Below the pieces are notes generated by a model. It worked only from the letters and a program-made list of their open reading frames with translations, was not told the DNA's origin and did no database searches. A program made the translations under genes and the position numbers. From NCBI GenBank assembly GCA_022559985.1, contig JAFJTR010000020.1:266582-330581 (forward strand): a DNA stretch of 64,000 nt, in the 5' to 3' direction. Positions 11,215 through 20,925 of this stretch are shown here, one piece after another; position 1 is the first letter of the stretch; the number at the start of each line of letters is the position of its first letter. The DNA comes from Parastagonospora avenae f. sp. tritici 18332-5 (taxonomy: Eukaryota > Ascomycota > Dothideomycetes > Pleosporales > Phaeosphaeriaceae).

Positions 11215-11222
11215 GGTTGTAA

Positions 11223-11259
11223 GTGTGATGTGTGATGTGTGCTGTGTGTGATGTGTGTA
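11223..11259 (+). repeat. Imperfect GTGTGATGT microsatellite
   Basis: An imperfect run of TGTGATG and TGTG units immediately upstream of the zinc transporter start. On the transcribed minus strand it reads as a CACA/TCACA-rich leader next to the ATG. Confidence 0.75.
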
Positions 11260-13666
11260 ATATGGGATAAAGACGAAATGTGCGAAGAGAATTTTGTCAA
11301 GTCTCAGCCTACCCGCTACTCTCCTTTTGAAGAGGGGTGCCGTGAAGCACCGCGGTAGACTATCGTGAATGGTAGCCGGGTTGGTGTAAGGTAGCGTAAC
11401 CGGAACCGTGGTAGATGTGCAGAGTGCCGAGACGCAGGATTTCCAGCCAAGTGGTTCTGCGCGTCGATGAAAGCTTAAGAGACGCAATATATAACTGCAG
11501 AAATCAGGAAAAAGCACCGTGATGGACGCGTGGGAAGATGCTTGAGTTGCTTGTCAAGGCTTGGGCCCTGCTTTGACTACTCAACTGGCTGTCCGCGTGC
11601 AAAAAACGCCAATTCGAGCACCCTGATGTCGGCGCTAGGCGTATTTCTCGTCATGCAATCAACCGAGTGGGCTGGCGTGGAGATAGGCCCGGAGCGCTGT
11701 TTGGGGGTCGCCATGTGCTGTCAAGAGCGATGCAGACTGAAGTTCGGTGAGCAAACGTTGCTGTTGTGGGCGAGTGTGACGGTTGCGGTTGTTGCATTGG
11801 GCGAGAGGAAGTCGCTCCCGGCGAATCAGCGGTGTGGAGACCGTCGCTTAATCAGCCGAAGTGTATCTACAAGACACTGAAGGCACGTTGCTCGAGCAGA
11901 GTCGGACTGCTTCATCTGCAAAAGAAAATCCATATTGTAACACCTACGCCCGACAGTACGTAAAGTGTCGTGGTGAATGACCCGGGTTGGGCCTAGCAAA
12001 AGTGTAGTCCATAGCCCGTCGCGCCAAGCATGTCAACGCGGGATACTTAGCTCGGAGAGATGGCCTCGTGTGTACAGTGGTGGTCTCTTTTGAGATCATT
12101 CCCGAGCCGCAGAGCCGCTCAGACTTCAAATGGGTGGTGGACTTTTATGGATACTCGCGCTCGCCTACTTGTCCAACGGGGTGCGTACTGCACTTCCTTC
12201 AGCCTCAGCAAATCTGCTTCGTGATGGGTTCGATCTGTTCTTCGACCTATCACAGAGCTCCGGGGCTCAAGTCCGCCAAATCTTTGCCCAGCTTTGAGGG
12301 CATGGGGGTTAATTGACCATGAACTGCGATTACCCTGGTGGTCCTCGGGAGTAATGCGGCGGAATGGGAAGGATAATACGGTGTGAGTTTGCGCTTGTGT
12401 AAGGCCCCTCTCACTCACGACAGATAGTCGCCGCACTTGATCTGAATTGCGTCGAACTTGAGTCTCGTTCGTGAAATTCTCTAGCGACCGATGCTTCTCG
12501 GAGTGCGGCGTGCTACGGGTTCGATCTTCTAGTCGGCACACCGAAGACGCTTCCCAACCTGACTTTCGACCAGAAGGCACCGACAATAATGCGACTCTGG
12601 CCAAGTACCTCCATACATGTCGACGGTGCAGTGCATATTTGTCGCGCGTCTGGCAGAACACCCAGAGATGCTGTTGAGGCGATGTCCATCTGCTCTGGAG
12701 GTTCAGCGTCTGCGATACTGCAAGAAGAGAGAATTCGACGGGACATAGTTGACACGCTGAAATTGTGAAGAGAAGATATAGAAATCGAGGATGTACTAGT
12801 TGGAGATGCGCTGAGGATTTCTCAGTGTCCTGGATGTCGAGGCACAACATGCTCGTGTGGTAACCTGTACTACTGACACGAAAACAGTCGCTTGATCTCG
12901 CTGCCATTCTAGTTGTCAGTGTAGCATAGAACGAGACCACCTTTCATGCTCTTCAACGAGCGGAATATTCGACCGGGTGCCCGCATATAATGTATGCTCT
13001 ACCTTGTAAGAGGAAGAGTGATGCGGGGTGTCGTTGTATCAGATTGCAACAACAGCCTGAGTTACCAAAGCCGCGCACTCGACCTTGGCATATTGTGATT
13101 GTATACGGCGATCGTCGGAGGTACTTTGACACGATCGTCGTAGACTCAGCACCGCAATCGTGGAGTTCTAAAGGCATGTCACCTCAAGTCAGCAGTACGT
13201 GACTGTACCTCGTGGACACCCTTGACTTCTGAGGTACTCGTCGGTGTTTCCACGGAGTATACTGTGCAGCAAGTCGAATCAACGCCAGCGTTCGGCTCGC
13301 GCCGGCTGTATGTGAGGCCAAAGGCGGTAACATGTGGGCGACGAGCAAGGGAGATGCTGATCTATATGTACTCCGCATTTTGCTTGATCATCCCATAGGT
13401 CGGCAGTTCTTGCTATCGAAGGTTTGCCAAGAGGTACGCGGCTGAGAGGTTACGATGGCCAGTGTTGCATTATATTCGATTTGTGAAAAGCATCGTGCTA
13501 AAGGCCAGACGTCGGCAGCAGGACAAGGACATTCAATCGTCACAAGTGCAAACTCTATTCTTTGGCAGGGCGGATTGCAATGTCGAGGCTGAAAATCGGA
13601 AAGTCGATAGCGCTGGCGTGATGAAAACAGGTTTGCGAGGCTGAGCCTGGACGCGCCGCGACGGTA

Positions 13667-13674
13667 TCACGTGA
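13667..13674 (+). promoter_or_regulatory. Palindromic E-box TCACGTGA
   Basis: A perfect 8-bp palindrome with a CACGTG core, the kind bound by bHLH factors of the Cbf1/Pho4 type. It lies about 530 bp upstream of the rhodopsin ATG. An 8-mer can occur by chance, so its function is a guess. Confidence 0.3.
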
Positions 13675-13954
13675 GAATGTTCCCGATCGCTGAGGAGACA
13701 AATGTGGGGTACATCGTCGATGTCATGCCATTTCTGAAAAGCGCATCACAACAAGCGCCAGCGCGAAACGCTCGTGCGTCTGGCCGCCCGCCCAGCGACA
13801 TCAACGGCAGCAATTGAAGCAGACGGCAGTGTCGTATTCGTGCATTGAACGGTATTGAGATGAATTGGCAATGTTCCGTACTGCTACGAGCTCTCAAGCT
13901 ATCAAGCTGGGGGCGCTTTGGCAGGGTTCACAGCTCGACGATGATGCGTCGTAG

Positions 13955-13959
13955 CCAAT
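13955..13959 (+). promoter_or_regulatory. CCAAT box upstream of rhodopsin
   Basis: A CCAAT pentamer in the sense orientation about 250 bp upstream of the rhodopsin ATG, in the usual range for the fungal Hap complex. It is a weak call because the motif is short. Confidence 0.35.
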
Positions 13960-14108
13960 AAAGCGCTGGCGCCCGTGCATGCCGTGAGGGGACGCAGCTC
14001 CAATGACGTCGTGACTTCCAGCTTTGTATAGCTCCTGCCGCAAGCTGTGCACAGCTGACCGCACACGCCCCATTACGTGCATGAAACAGTTGCCTAGCAG
14101 CTCCGCTC

Positions 14109-14115
14109 TTTATAA
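14109..14115 (+). promoter_or_regulatory. TATA-like box of the rhodopsin gene
   Basis: TTTATAA about 91-97 bp upstream of the start codon, in a GC-moderate context. This is a plausible TATA element for a strongly or conditionally expressed gene. Confidence 0.5.
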
Positions 14116-14205
14116 CCCGCCGCCTCCAGTCTCTTCTCCCAACTCTTCCAATCCACAGGACTCGAATCAATTCCAGTTCCTAGATCAACCATCACTGTCG
14201 CCATC

Positions 14206-15230
14206 ATGCTCGTCGAACAATTCGAGGAGGTCTTGAAGAAGACTTCGGGTCTTGCCCTTCCAACGGCCTCGCCCACCCATGTGGCTCCCATTCCTTCGGT
14301 CGTGCCCACGACCCCAGAGCTCCAATTCATTGGTGAATCTGGCCAGAAGACCCTCTGGGTTGTCTTTGTCCTCATGATCATCGCGTCTGCTGGATTCACC
14401 GCGCTCTCATGGAGGGTTCCTCTCGTAAGTTGTCGCTCACGAAAAGGCACTGAACCATACTAACACGTCGCTCAGTCCAAGCGCCTGTACCACACCATCA
14501 CCACCATGATCACCATCTTCGCGGCGCTCTCTTACTTCGCCATGGCCACCGGACACGGTGTCTCGGTCCAGAAGATCATCGTCCGCGAGCAGCACGACCA
14601 TGTCCCTGACACATTCACTGAGGTGCACCGCCAGGTCTTCTGGGCCCGTTACGTCGACTGGAGCGTCACCACTCCTCTCCTGCTCCTCGACCTTGGTCTC
14701 CTCGCTGGCATGTCTGGTGGACACATCATCATGGCCATCGTCGCTGACTTGATCATGATCTTGACTGGACTGTTCGCTGCTTTCGGTGAGGAGGGTACTC
14801 CCCAGAAGTGGGGCTGGTACACCATTGCTTGCATTGCCTACATCTTTGTCATCTGGCACCTTGCCTTGAACGGCGGCGCCAACGCTACCAGCAAGGGACC
14901 TAAGCTTCGCTCGTTCTTCGTTGCCATTGGCGGATACACTCTTCTTCTCTGGACTGCCTACCCCATGTAAGTACCCCGTATTCTACTCTCATCGCCCTGC
15001 TGACAGTATATAGTGTTTGGGGTCTTGCCGACGGTTCCCGCAAGATCGGTGTTGACGGCGAAGTTATTGCCTACGCCATCTTGGATGTTCTCGCCAAGGG
15101 TGTCTTCGGTGCCTGGCTCCTGATCACTCACGCCAAGTTGCGTGAGAGCGATGTTGAGCTCCACGGCTTCTGGTCCAACGGCCTCAACAGCGAGGGTGCT
15201 GTCCGCCTCGGTGAGGATGACGGTGCGTAA
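14206..15230 (+). CDS. ops: Microbial-type rhodopsin, light-driven proton pump (Leptosphaeria rhodopsin-like)
   Basis: Exons 14206-14424, 14476-14966 and 15014-15230; introns of 51 and 47 nt; 308 aa with seven membrane helices. In bacteriorhodopsin terms, Arg131 equals R82, Asp134 equals the proton acceptor D85, Thr138 equals T89 and Asp145 equals the proton donor D96 (block RYVDWSVTTPLLLLDLGLLA). Asp261 and Lys265 equal D212 and the retinal Schiff-base lysine (ILDVLAKGVFGAWLL). Having both carboxylates predicts an active outward H+ pump, not a slow sensory opsin. The numbering is offset by a constant five residues from what I remember of the Leptosphaeria pump (D139, D150, K270). A poorly conserved N-terminal tail of about 45 residues precedes helix A. 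The join at exon 2/3 gives TAYPIVWGLAD. A small secreted-protein gene follows 460 bp downstream on the same strand. Confidence 0.97.
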
Positions 15231-15689
15231 GCAGTTCAAGTGCATACGCCACACGCTGGTACAGATTGCGCAGGAATGAGGGGAGTGCAAGGGTGACCCC
15301 TGGGAGGACGCTAGGATGATGCCCGGGGGTGCATTGATGGAAAAAGTGATCTCACTATTGTCGCAGTCTCGATAGTCATTGGCTTCGTCTGCTTATGCTT
15401 CAAACATGGAGTTAGGGTCGATGTACACTCGAGGACTGTACGCCACTCACGTAGTCTGACACGGTCATTTCCGTGGCTAATGAGTTTAATGATCTTGCTT
15501 TCGTAATCCCCAGGGTCCCTTTGCTTCTTTCATTAAGAACACATTCTTTCGATGAATATGATGATATGAAGTGAAACGCTGCTACTGCCTCCGGTTCTTC
15601 CGCTGAGTATAAGTACACATTCTCTAAGTAGATAGTATGCCAGCACGCCTTTAAGCATATACTTCGCAACAACTTTGTGACAAGTCACC
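15231..15689 (+). other. Rhodopsin 3' region and promoter of the small secreted protein
   Basis: No coding sequence seen. A TATA-like element (TATAAG, 15608-15613) sits 77 bp upstream of the next start codon, which supports that gene. Confidence 0.5.
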
Positions 15690-16166
15690 ATGCAGTTTAC
15701 TTTCTCGACAGCTATTCTGATTGCGCTCGCAAATCGATCGTATGTTGGCCAGAACCTGATGCTGGTGGAGCATTCCTAATGTGCAACTAGGGCATGCTCT
15801 CCGCTGAATCCCACGCCTACGTCTAATGAGCCTACGCCAACGACGACACCCGAGCCCACATGCACGCTCACCGTGTTCCGGGAGCCCGCATTCGTGCAAG
15901 ACTGTACTTTCCTGCAGCATACTGCGACTGCGACATCATATACAGAATGCCATGGTTGCGCTTTGGAAACGCTTGTGCTAGGTCTGGGGCTTGTGAGTAT
16001 TTGCGACGCGGCTGTGTAACATAGTTTGGGATGCTGACGAGTCGGAATGTAGCCCTGTCACGCAGTCACGAACGTGCCTGGCACAGCTACTACGACGGTC
16101 ACAGCATGCAAGAAGCTTGACGTTATGGCAGCGGCGACGCCTCCGGTAATACCGTGGAAGGTTTAG
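15690..16166 (+). CDS. Small secreted cysteine-containing protein (candidate effector)
   Basis: Assembled by hand from three short exons: 15690-15739, 15791-15992 and 16053-16166 (introns of 51 and 60 nt), giving 121 aa. Intron 1 has CTAAT near its 3' end and intron 2 has GCTGAC, both good branch sites; all joins are in frame. The first 18 or so residues form a signal peptide (MQFTFSTAILIALANRSA). A Thr/Pro-rich spacer follows (about 20-40), which could carry O-glycans. Cysteines fall at 19, 41, 55, 70, 73, 86 and 103. There is no transmembrane helix or GPI tail and I recognise no family. Size, secretion and Cys content fit an apoplastic effector or a surface protein. If intron 2 is retained the protein ends after about 94 residues. 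A TATA-like element lies 77 bp upstream. Confidence 0.72.
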
Positions 16167-16728
16167 ATTTGGGCGGCGAAGGTGGCTGATGAATCACATG
16201 ACAAGCTGTAGAACCTACGATGCTGAAAAGTAGAGTTAGAGTGCAAGTATCGACGTTGATTCCAATATAGACCATTGCTTGCTTTGCATTGTATGTAAAA
16301 ACACACGTCGTGATTGGGATTGTATACAGAGCCGCTATTTCTAGTGGGACCTGCATGAGACGAAAGCAGATGAACATTCCACATGCAAAGACAATGCACG
16401 TCATAACCTCTTGCACGATGCCCACGACGCCAGGCTCCAGAAACAAGTCGACTCACAACATCCAACTTCCGGTCAAAGACACGAGCAGGAACCATGAATG
16501 ACAGCGCATGGTTGCCATGTGAGACGTTACATGATGGCACCTGACTTGGGGCGGTTCCTTGGAAGGTTGCCATATGCAGGGCCCGCCCCGCAACAAGCAC
16601 AAAGCCCGGCTCGTCAGCTCACCCGCAAGCTCCCCATAAAGTACACCGCCAACGTACTGTTTGATCATTGCAATTGCGAATTAGTCCCAAACTCACCCAA
16701 GCACTCTACCAGCTAACACCCAATCATC
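16167..16728. other. Intergenic region, no supported gene
   Basis: Contains 3' sequence of the small secreted protein and the promoter of the RPEL gene. A minus-strand frame with hydrophobic stretches overlaps 16123-16446 but has no ATG at its start and no clean gene model. Confidence 0.5.
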
Positions 16729-17269
16729 ATGGCTTCTGAAGACAACAACAGCGCTGTGGTCGTCGACGAGACGCCCATCTCCCCCGTCCGCAGCAACGAG
16801 CGCCGCAACAGCTTGGAGAAGCACCTGCAGCACCGACCAGAAGCTCAGGACCTCAAGAACCGACACATTCTCCTGGATACCACCACGGCTCCGTATGTTC
16901 TGAACTCTCTACTAAAACTCATCCTGAACATTGCGTCTTCCCCACATTGTTCCCCACACTTGCTCCTGCCCAGCTAATAGCCCCAACAATAGAGCACTGC
17001 AAGCCAAGGCTCTCGAGCTGGAGCGCCAGCGTGCGACAGACAACCTGCGCAAGGGCCTTAACCAGCGACCTGCACGCGACGACCTCATTCAGCGCAACAT
17101 CCTCCCCGACTCGACGGCCGCACCGGCTCTCCAGCAACACCAGCGGGAGCTCGATCTTCACATGCGCGCGGACAGCCTCGAGAAGGGCCTGAAGCACAGG
17201 CCCAGTCCCGATGAGCTCGTCAAGCAGGGCATTTTGCAGGAGGGCGAGAACCCGGTCAAGGAGGCGTAG
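16729..17269 (+). CDS. RPEL-repeat protein
   Basis: Exons 16729-16892 and 16993-17269, intron of 100 nt, 146 aa. Three RPEL-type repeats are visible: LEKHLQHRPEAQDLKNRHIL (about 27-46), LRKGLNQRPARDDLIQRNIL (about 70-89) and LEKGLKHRPSPDELVKQGIL (about 113-132). Each follows the LxxxLxxRPxxx(D/E)LxxxxIL pattern known from the actin-binding RPEL family (MRTF, Phactr). The same spacer (TTAPALQ / TAAPALQ) precedes repeats 2 and 3, so the protein is an internal duplication. The splice was chosen because it restores this spacer. Fungal members are small and of unproven function; G-actin binding is an inference from the motif. No membrane or secretion signal is present. Confidence 0.92.
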
Positions 17270-17690
17270 GTGTGGGATAAATGAGAAACTACAATGGCTT
17301 TCGTCGGCAATTGGGATAAGGCGTTTTGACTTGTCGTGTTTTTTTGAAGCGAGGATGAGTCTTTTGGCTGGCGCGGAGAATGCTGTGGAGCTTCATGTTG
17401 TACTGCGAAATTGCACTGGGATGGTGGCACAGTATACTCATGTAGGCATACAATCATACAAGCAACATGCACTTGGCCCCGTCACACTAGTATCGCTATC
17501 GCTGACTCGGCCTTAGTCGACGACTCACATGTAAGATGATGATACGGGTTCACACCCAAAATGAGCAGGACAATCTCGGAACATCACCTAGGCAACATCT
17601 TGATCAAGATCAAACGATTCACAAACTCAACGTAAGCTCGTCATTCATCTTAGCAACAGTAATTATCTAACGAGGGTCCAGATCACAACC
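17270..17690. other. Convergent 3' intergenic region
   Basis: Lies between the 3' ends of the RPEL gene and the sugar transporter. No gene seen. Confidence 0.6.
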
Positions 17691-19534
17691 TCAGTTGGCA
17701 ACCTCCTTGCGCTCCTCCCTCGTCACGTTCTTGCCATCCAAGTCAAGCTCAGTCGCGGCAGAGTGAGCGTGGTTCTCGCGGTCCGCCTCAATGTTCTTGA
17801 CCATCTCCGTCAAACCAAACAGGTCGTCCATGCGCTCGAGCGACAGACCCTTGGTCTCGGGAACGAGGAACCACACGAAGATGAACATGGAGAAACAGAA
17901 CGTTCCGTAGATGAGGAAAGTACTGGGGGTTCGTTAGTTTGCAGGTCGAAGGATATGTGGGCAAGGAATCGTGACTTACCCATAACCTCCCTTTCCAACA
18001 GTCGCCATCATGTTCGGCGTAGCGCGCGCTACGACGAAATTGAATAGCCACTGTGTTGCTGCTGCGATGGCTACGTTCAGCGATCTCAGTCGTGCCGCGG
18101 GGATCTCGGATACGTAGATCCAGCACACGGGTCCCCATCCGAACTGGAAGAAGCACGCGAATAGGAAGACGCAGACGAGCGCGAAGTAACCGGCAGGAGG
18201 CACGGGCTGACCGGCGATGGGCGGGTCGATGCGCATGTATAGGCCGATGTAGTACATGGAGAGACCTTGGGCGATGGAGGTCCACAGGAGGGAGCGGCGG
18301 CGGCCGAGAGAGTCGGCGGCGAAGATTAGGAAGGCGAGGCAACCAACCATTTTGACGACGCTGGTGCTGTTAGATGGGTTTGAAAGTCTGCTAGGGAATG
18401 AAGCTTACCCGTAGATTCCGGTGGCGAAGAGCTTGACTTCGTTGCCTTGCAGACCGAGGGCCTTGAAGATCTGGGGTGCGTCTGGGGTTGCAACGTCAGT
18501 GGTGTCTCATGGTCGATTGGTACCTTGAAACTCACAGTAGTTGATGGCATTGGTTCCGGTCATCTGCTGGCAAATCATAAGGCCGATGGAGATGAGAGCA
18601 CGCTTGCGGTTACCGGGGATCGTGAACATCTCCTTGAGGAGGTCCTTGACGGTAGCACCGGCAACGAGCATACGCTCGTGCTCGAGCTGGTCGGCGATAT
18701 CCTTGATCTCACTCTGCACGTACTCGTGCGTAACAGGCAAGTTACGCATGCGAGCAAGTACGCTATTCGCCTCTTCCCAGCGGTCCTGCTTGGCCAAGAA
18801 TCGCGGCGACTCCTTGTTGAGCGCCATGCAGCCACATAGCAAGACGGCGGGGAGTGCCTGAAGAGCAAGGGGCACAATGTAGACCGTCGCGCTACCAGAC
18901 AAGTGCAGCAGCGAGCCGTAGTTGACCCAGAAAGCGAGACAAGTTCCAGTGGCGATGAAGAGTTGGTAGAGACCAGTTAGACCACCACGAATGGCACGAG
19001 GCGAGTTTTCTGAAATGTATAGTGGCACGACCATGGAGGCCATGCCGACACCGACACCGGCGATTAGACGCCCAATGTACATGACTTCGATGTGTCCGAG
19101 AGCAGCGGCCTGGAAGACGCAGCCGACAATGGTGATCAGTCCAGCGACTTGGAGCGCGAACTTGCGTCCCCACTTGTCAGCCATCCACGATGCGACGAAA
19201 CAACCCACGAAGCATCCGGCCTGGAGAGTCGAAGCGATGTTGGCATTGAGATCAGCCACTGCCTTGGCGTTACCAGTGATCTTGTACTTTCTGCGGTCAT
19301 AATTTAGTATATTTGGGGATCGTGGTGGAATTGGGTTTACGAGACGTACTCCTTGAATTCTTTAAGCTCGAGCACGCCGCCAATGGTACCGATATCGAAG
19401 CCAAATAACATGCCTCCGAAGCAGGCGGATCCAGCCATGGCAAAGGCGCGCCATCCGTAGATCTCAGGTGGGTCGGATTTCACAGCATCGTTCTTGACGA
19501 TCATGCGAATGATCTTTGCACCGGTGGAAACCAT
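17691..19534 (-). CDS. MFS sugar transporter (hexose/sugar porter family)
   Basis: Five exons in transcription order: 19534-19341, 19290-18536, 18481-18409, 18360-17980 and 17922-17691; introns of 48-54 nt; 544 aa. Twelve membrane helices are expected. Sugar-porter signatures are all present: a GMLFGFDIGTIGGVL start in helix 1, DKWGRKFAL after helix 2, GRLIAGVGVGMAS, NKESPRFLAK before the central loop, QQMTGTNAINYYAPQIF in helix 7, DSLGRRRSLL, and VPETKGLSLERMDDLFG after helix 12. The two middle splices are confirmed by the unbroken NYYAPQIF motif. Known role: proton-coupled or facilitated sugar uptake at the plasma membrane; the substrate cannot be told. It is head to head with the DUF2264 gene across about 1.4 kb, suggesting shared control. 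Confidence 0.96.
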
Positions 19535-20925
19535 GATTGCGGATTTGACACGGATCGTACGTGAAGATAGGTATTATCCAGCAACAAATTCGACAGCCCT
19601 AACCAATTGTTAAATCCTGCATGCTTGAATGTCATGTAGTATGTGCATCAGACATACCTGTGGGGAGGCAGTGGAGCCTATGCAAAGAGGAGTCTGCAGA
19701 CGACCCCGGATCGTCAACAATGGAGAGAAAAGAAACTGGCTCCACAGACTATTTGACAAACCCCAGATTACAGGAAACGCACGTTATCTATATACAACGC
19801 ACGGAACCACGGTCCACGCTTCTGTTTAAGGCCCCTTGGCAAGACCGACGCTCCGCCGCCGCGGTCTTTGCACCCCAGCGCGCCCTCTTTCCCCATACTC
19901 CACATCCCTCCATCCAACACGACTCCACCACAGACCGCCCATATAGCTCCCGATTCTGGCTCCATCGCGCCGTGATGCTAACCGCGTTGGCGTATGAGCG
20001 CCTCCCCATCATTGCGCCTCAAATTCTAGAAAGCGTTCGCGCCGCACGCCCAGAGGGAGATCTGGCAGCGGAGTGGTGGAAGTTGACAAAATGCGTCTTG
20101 GAGATCGCCAAGCTTCGCACTTCTTCCGTCCAGTCGAGGGTTAGATGGACTTGGCATATTTCCCTACCCTTTCAGTGGCCTTGGGATGCAGCTGGGGAAG
20201 CAACGGCGGGCGACTCTGCTTTGGGTTTTAGACGTGCCCATCCCCCGCCTGCAGGAGGCGCTACGGCTATCGTGAGCAACCTGCATTTATCCGTGAATTG
20301 GATGCAGGCTGGGGTTAGGCCATCCATTGCCCCACGACTGAGCGACGCGTGATTGCAAAATGTGGAGTAAAGTCGCTGAATCAGTGTCCCTGGGCTGTCC
20401 AAGTTGGTTGTATTGAATCATGTTGGCGGTGCACGCAGCTCTTCAGGCAAAAGACGGTTCAACAAAAGGGTACCAAGTTGGCCCGCTCTTGCCAGATCTA
20501 ACCTTGCCCGCATAGTCTCCACAGCGCAATCTGTTCCATCAGTTCATAATAACGATAAAGAACGGACCTACCACTCAACCTGAGCAGAAGTCGAAGCCAA
20601 GCGCTCCGATCATACAAAGCGACTACACCCCGACCCGTGTCCCAAGACAAGCTTTTGCAATAGCCACAGAGCATTCGTCCGGACTCATCCTCCCGTCTCT
20701 CCCCTCTTGGCTTTGTCGAATCAAGGCTTTCGGCGACAATTGACACGAAGATCCCGAGCGTCCGCACGTCGAAGCATTGTGTGCCGAATCCGACTTCAGC
20801 CACAATTGTGTGCAAGTCGAGTTTCGACATACTGTTGCCAATTGCACAAAGTTGTTCCCGCGGCCGAAAGATCAAGTCTCGTTCTTCTCGACGTCTCTAG
20901 ATAGTGATTGGAGTATCTTCTAAGG
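19535..20925. other. Divergent promoter region between sugar transporter and DUF2264 gene
   Basis: 1.4 kb with no recognised domain. A 243-codon open frame on the + strand (19621-20352, starting with ATG) covers more than half of it, but its translation looks like random Ser/Arg/Pro-rich sequence. The stretch 19830-19960 is pyrimidine-rich, as is usual around fungal start sites. Confidence 0.55.

Larger units (their letters stand above)
11215..14205. other. 3-kb gene-poor region
   Basis: No recognisable coding sequence. The longest open frame is on the minus strand (12119-12907 from its first ATG, about 260 codons); its translation is rich in Arg, Ser, His and Gln without any domain. The right end holds the rhodopsin promoter. 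I saw no transposase, long terminal repeat or RNA gene. Confidence 0.55.

Noticed and set aside
16123..16446. Minus-strand frame with three hydrophobic stretches, antisense to the small secreted protein
   Set aside because: It has no ATG at the frame start, no convincing splice to the frames at 16453-16668, and overlaps the better supported + gene.
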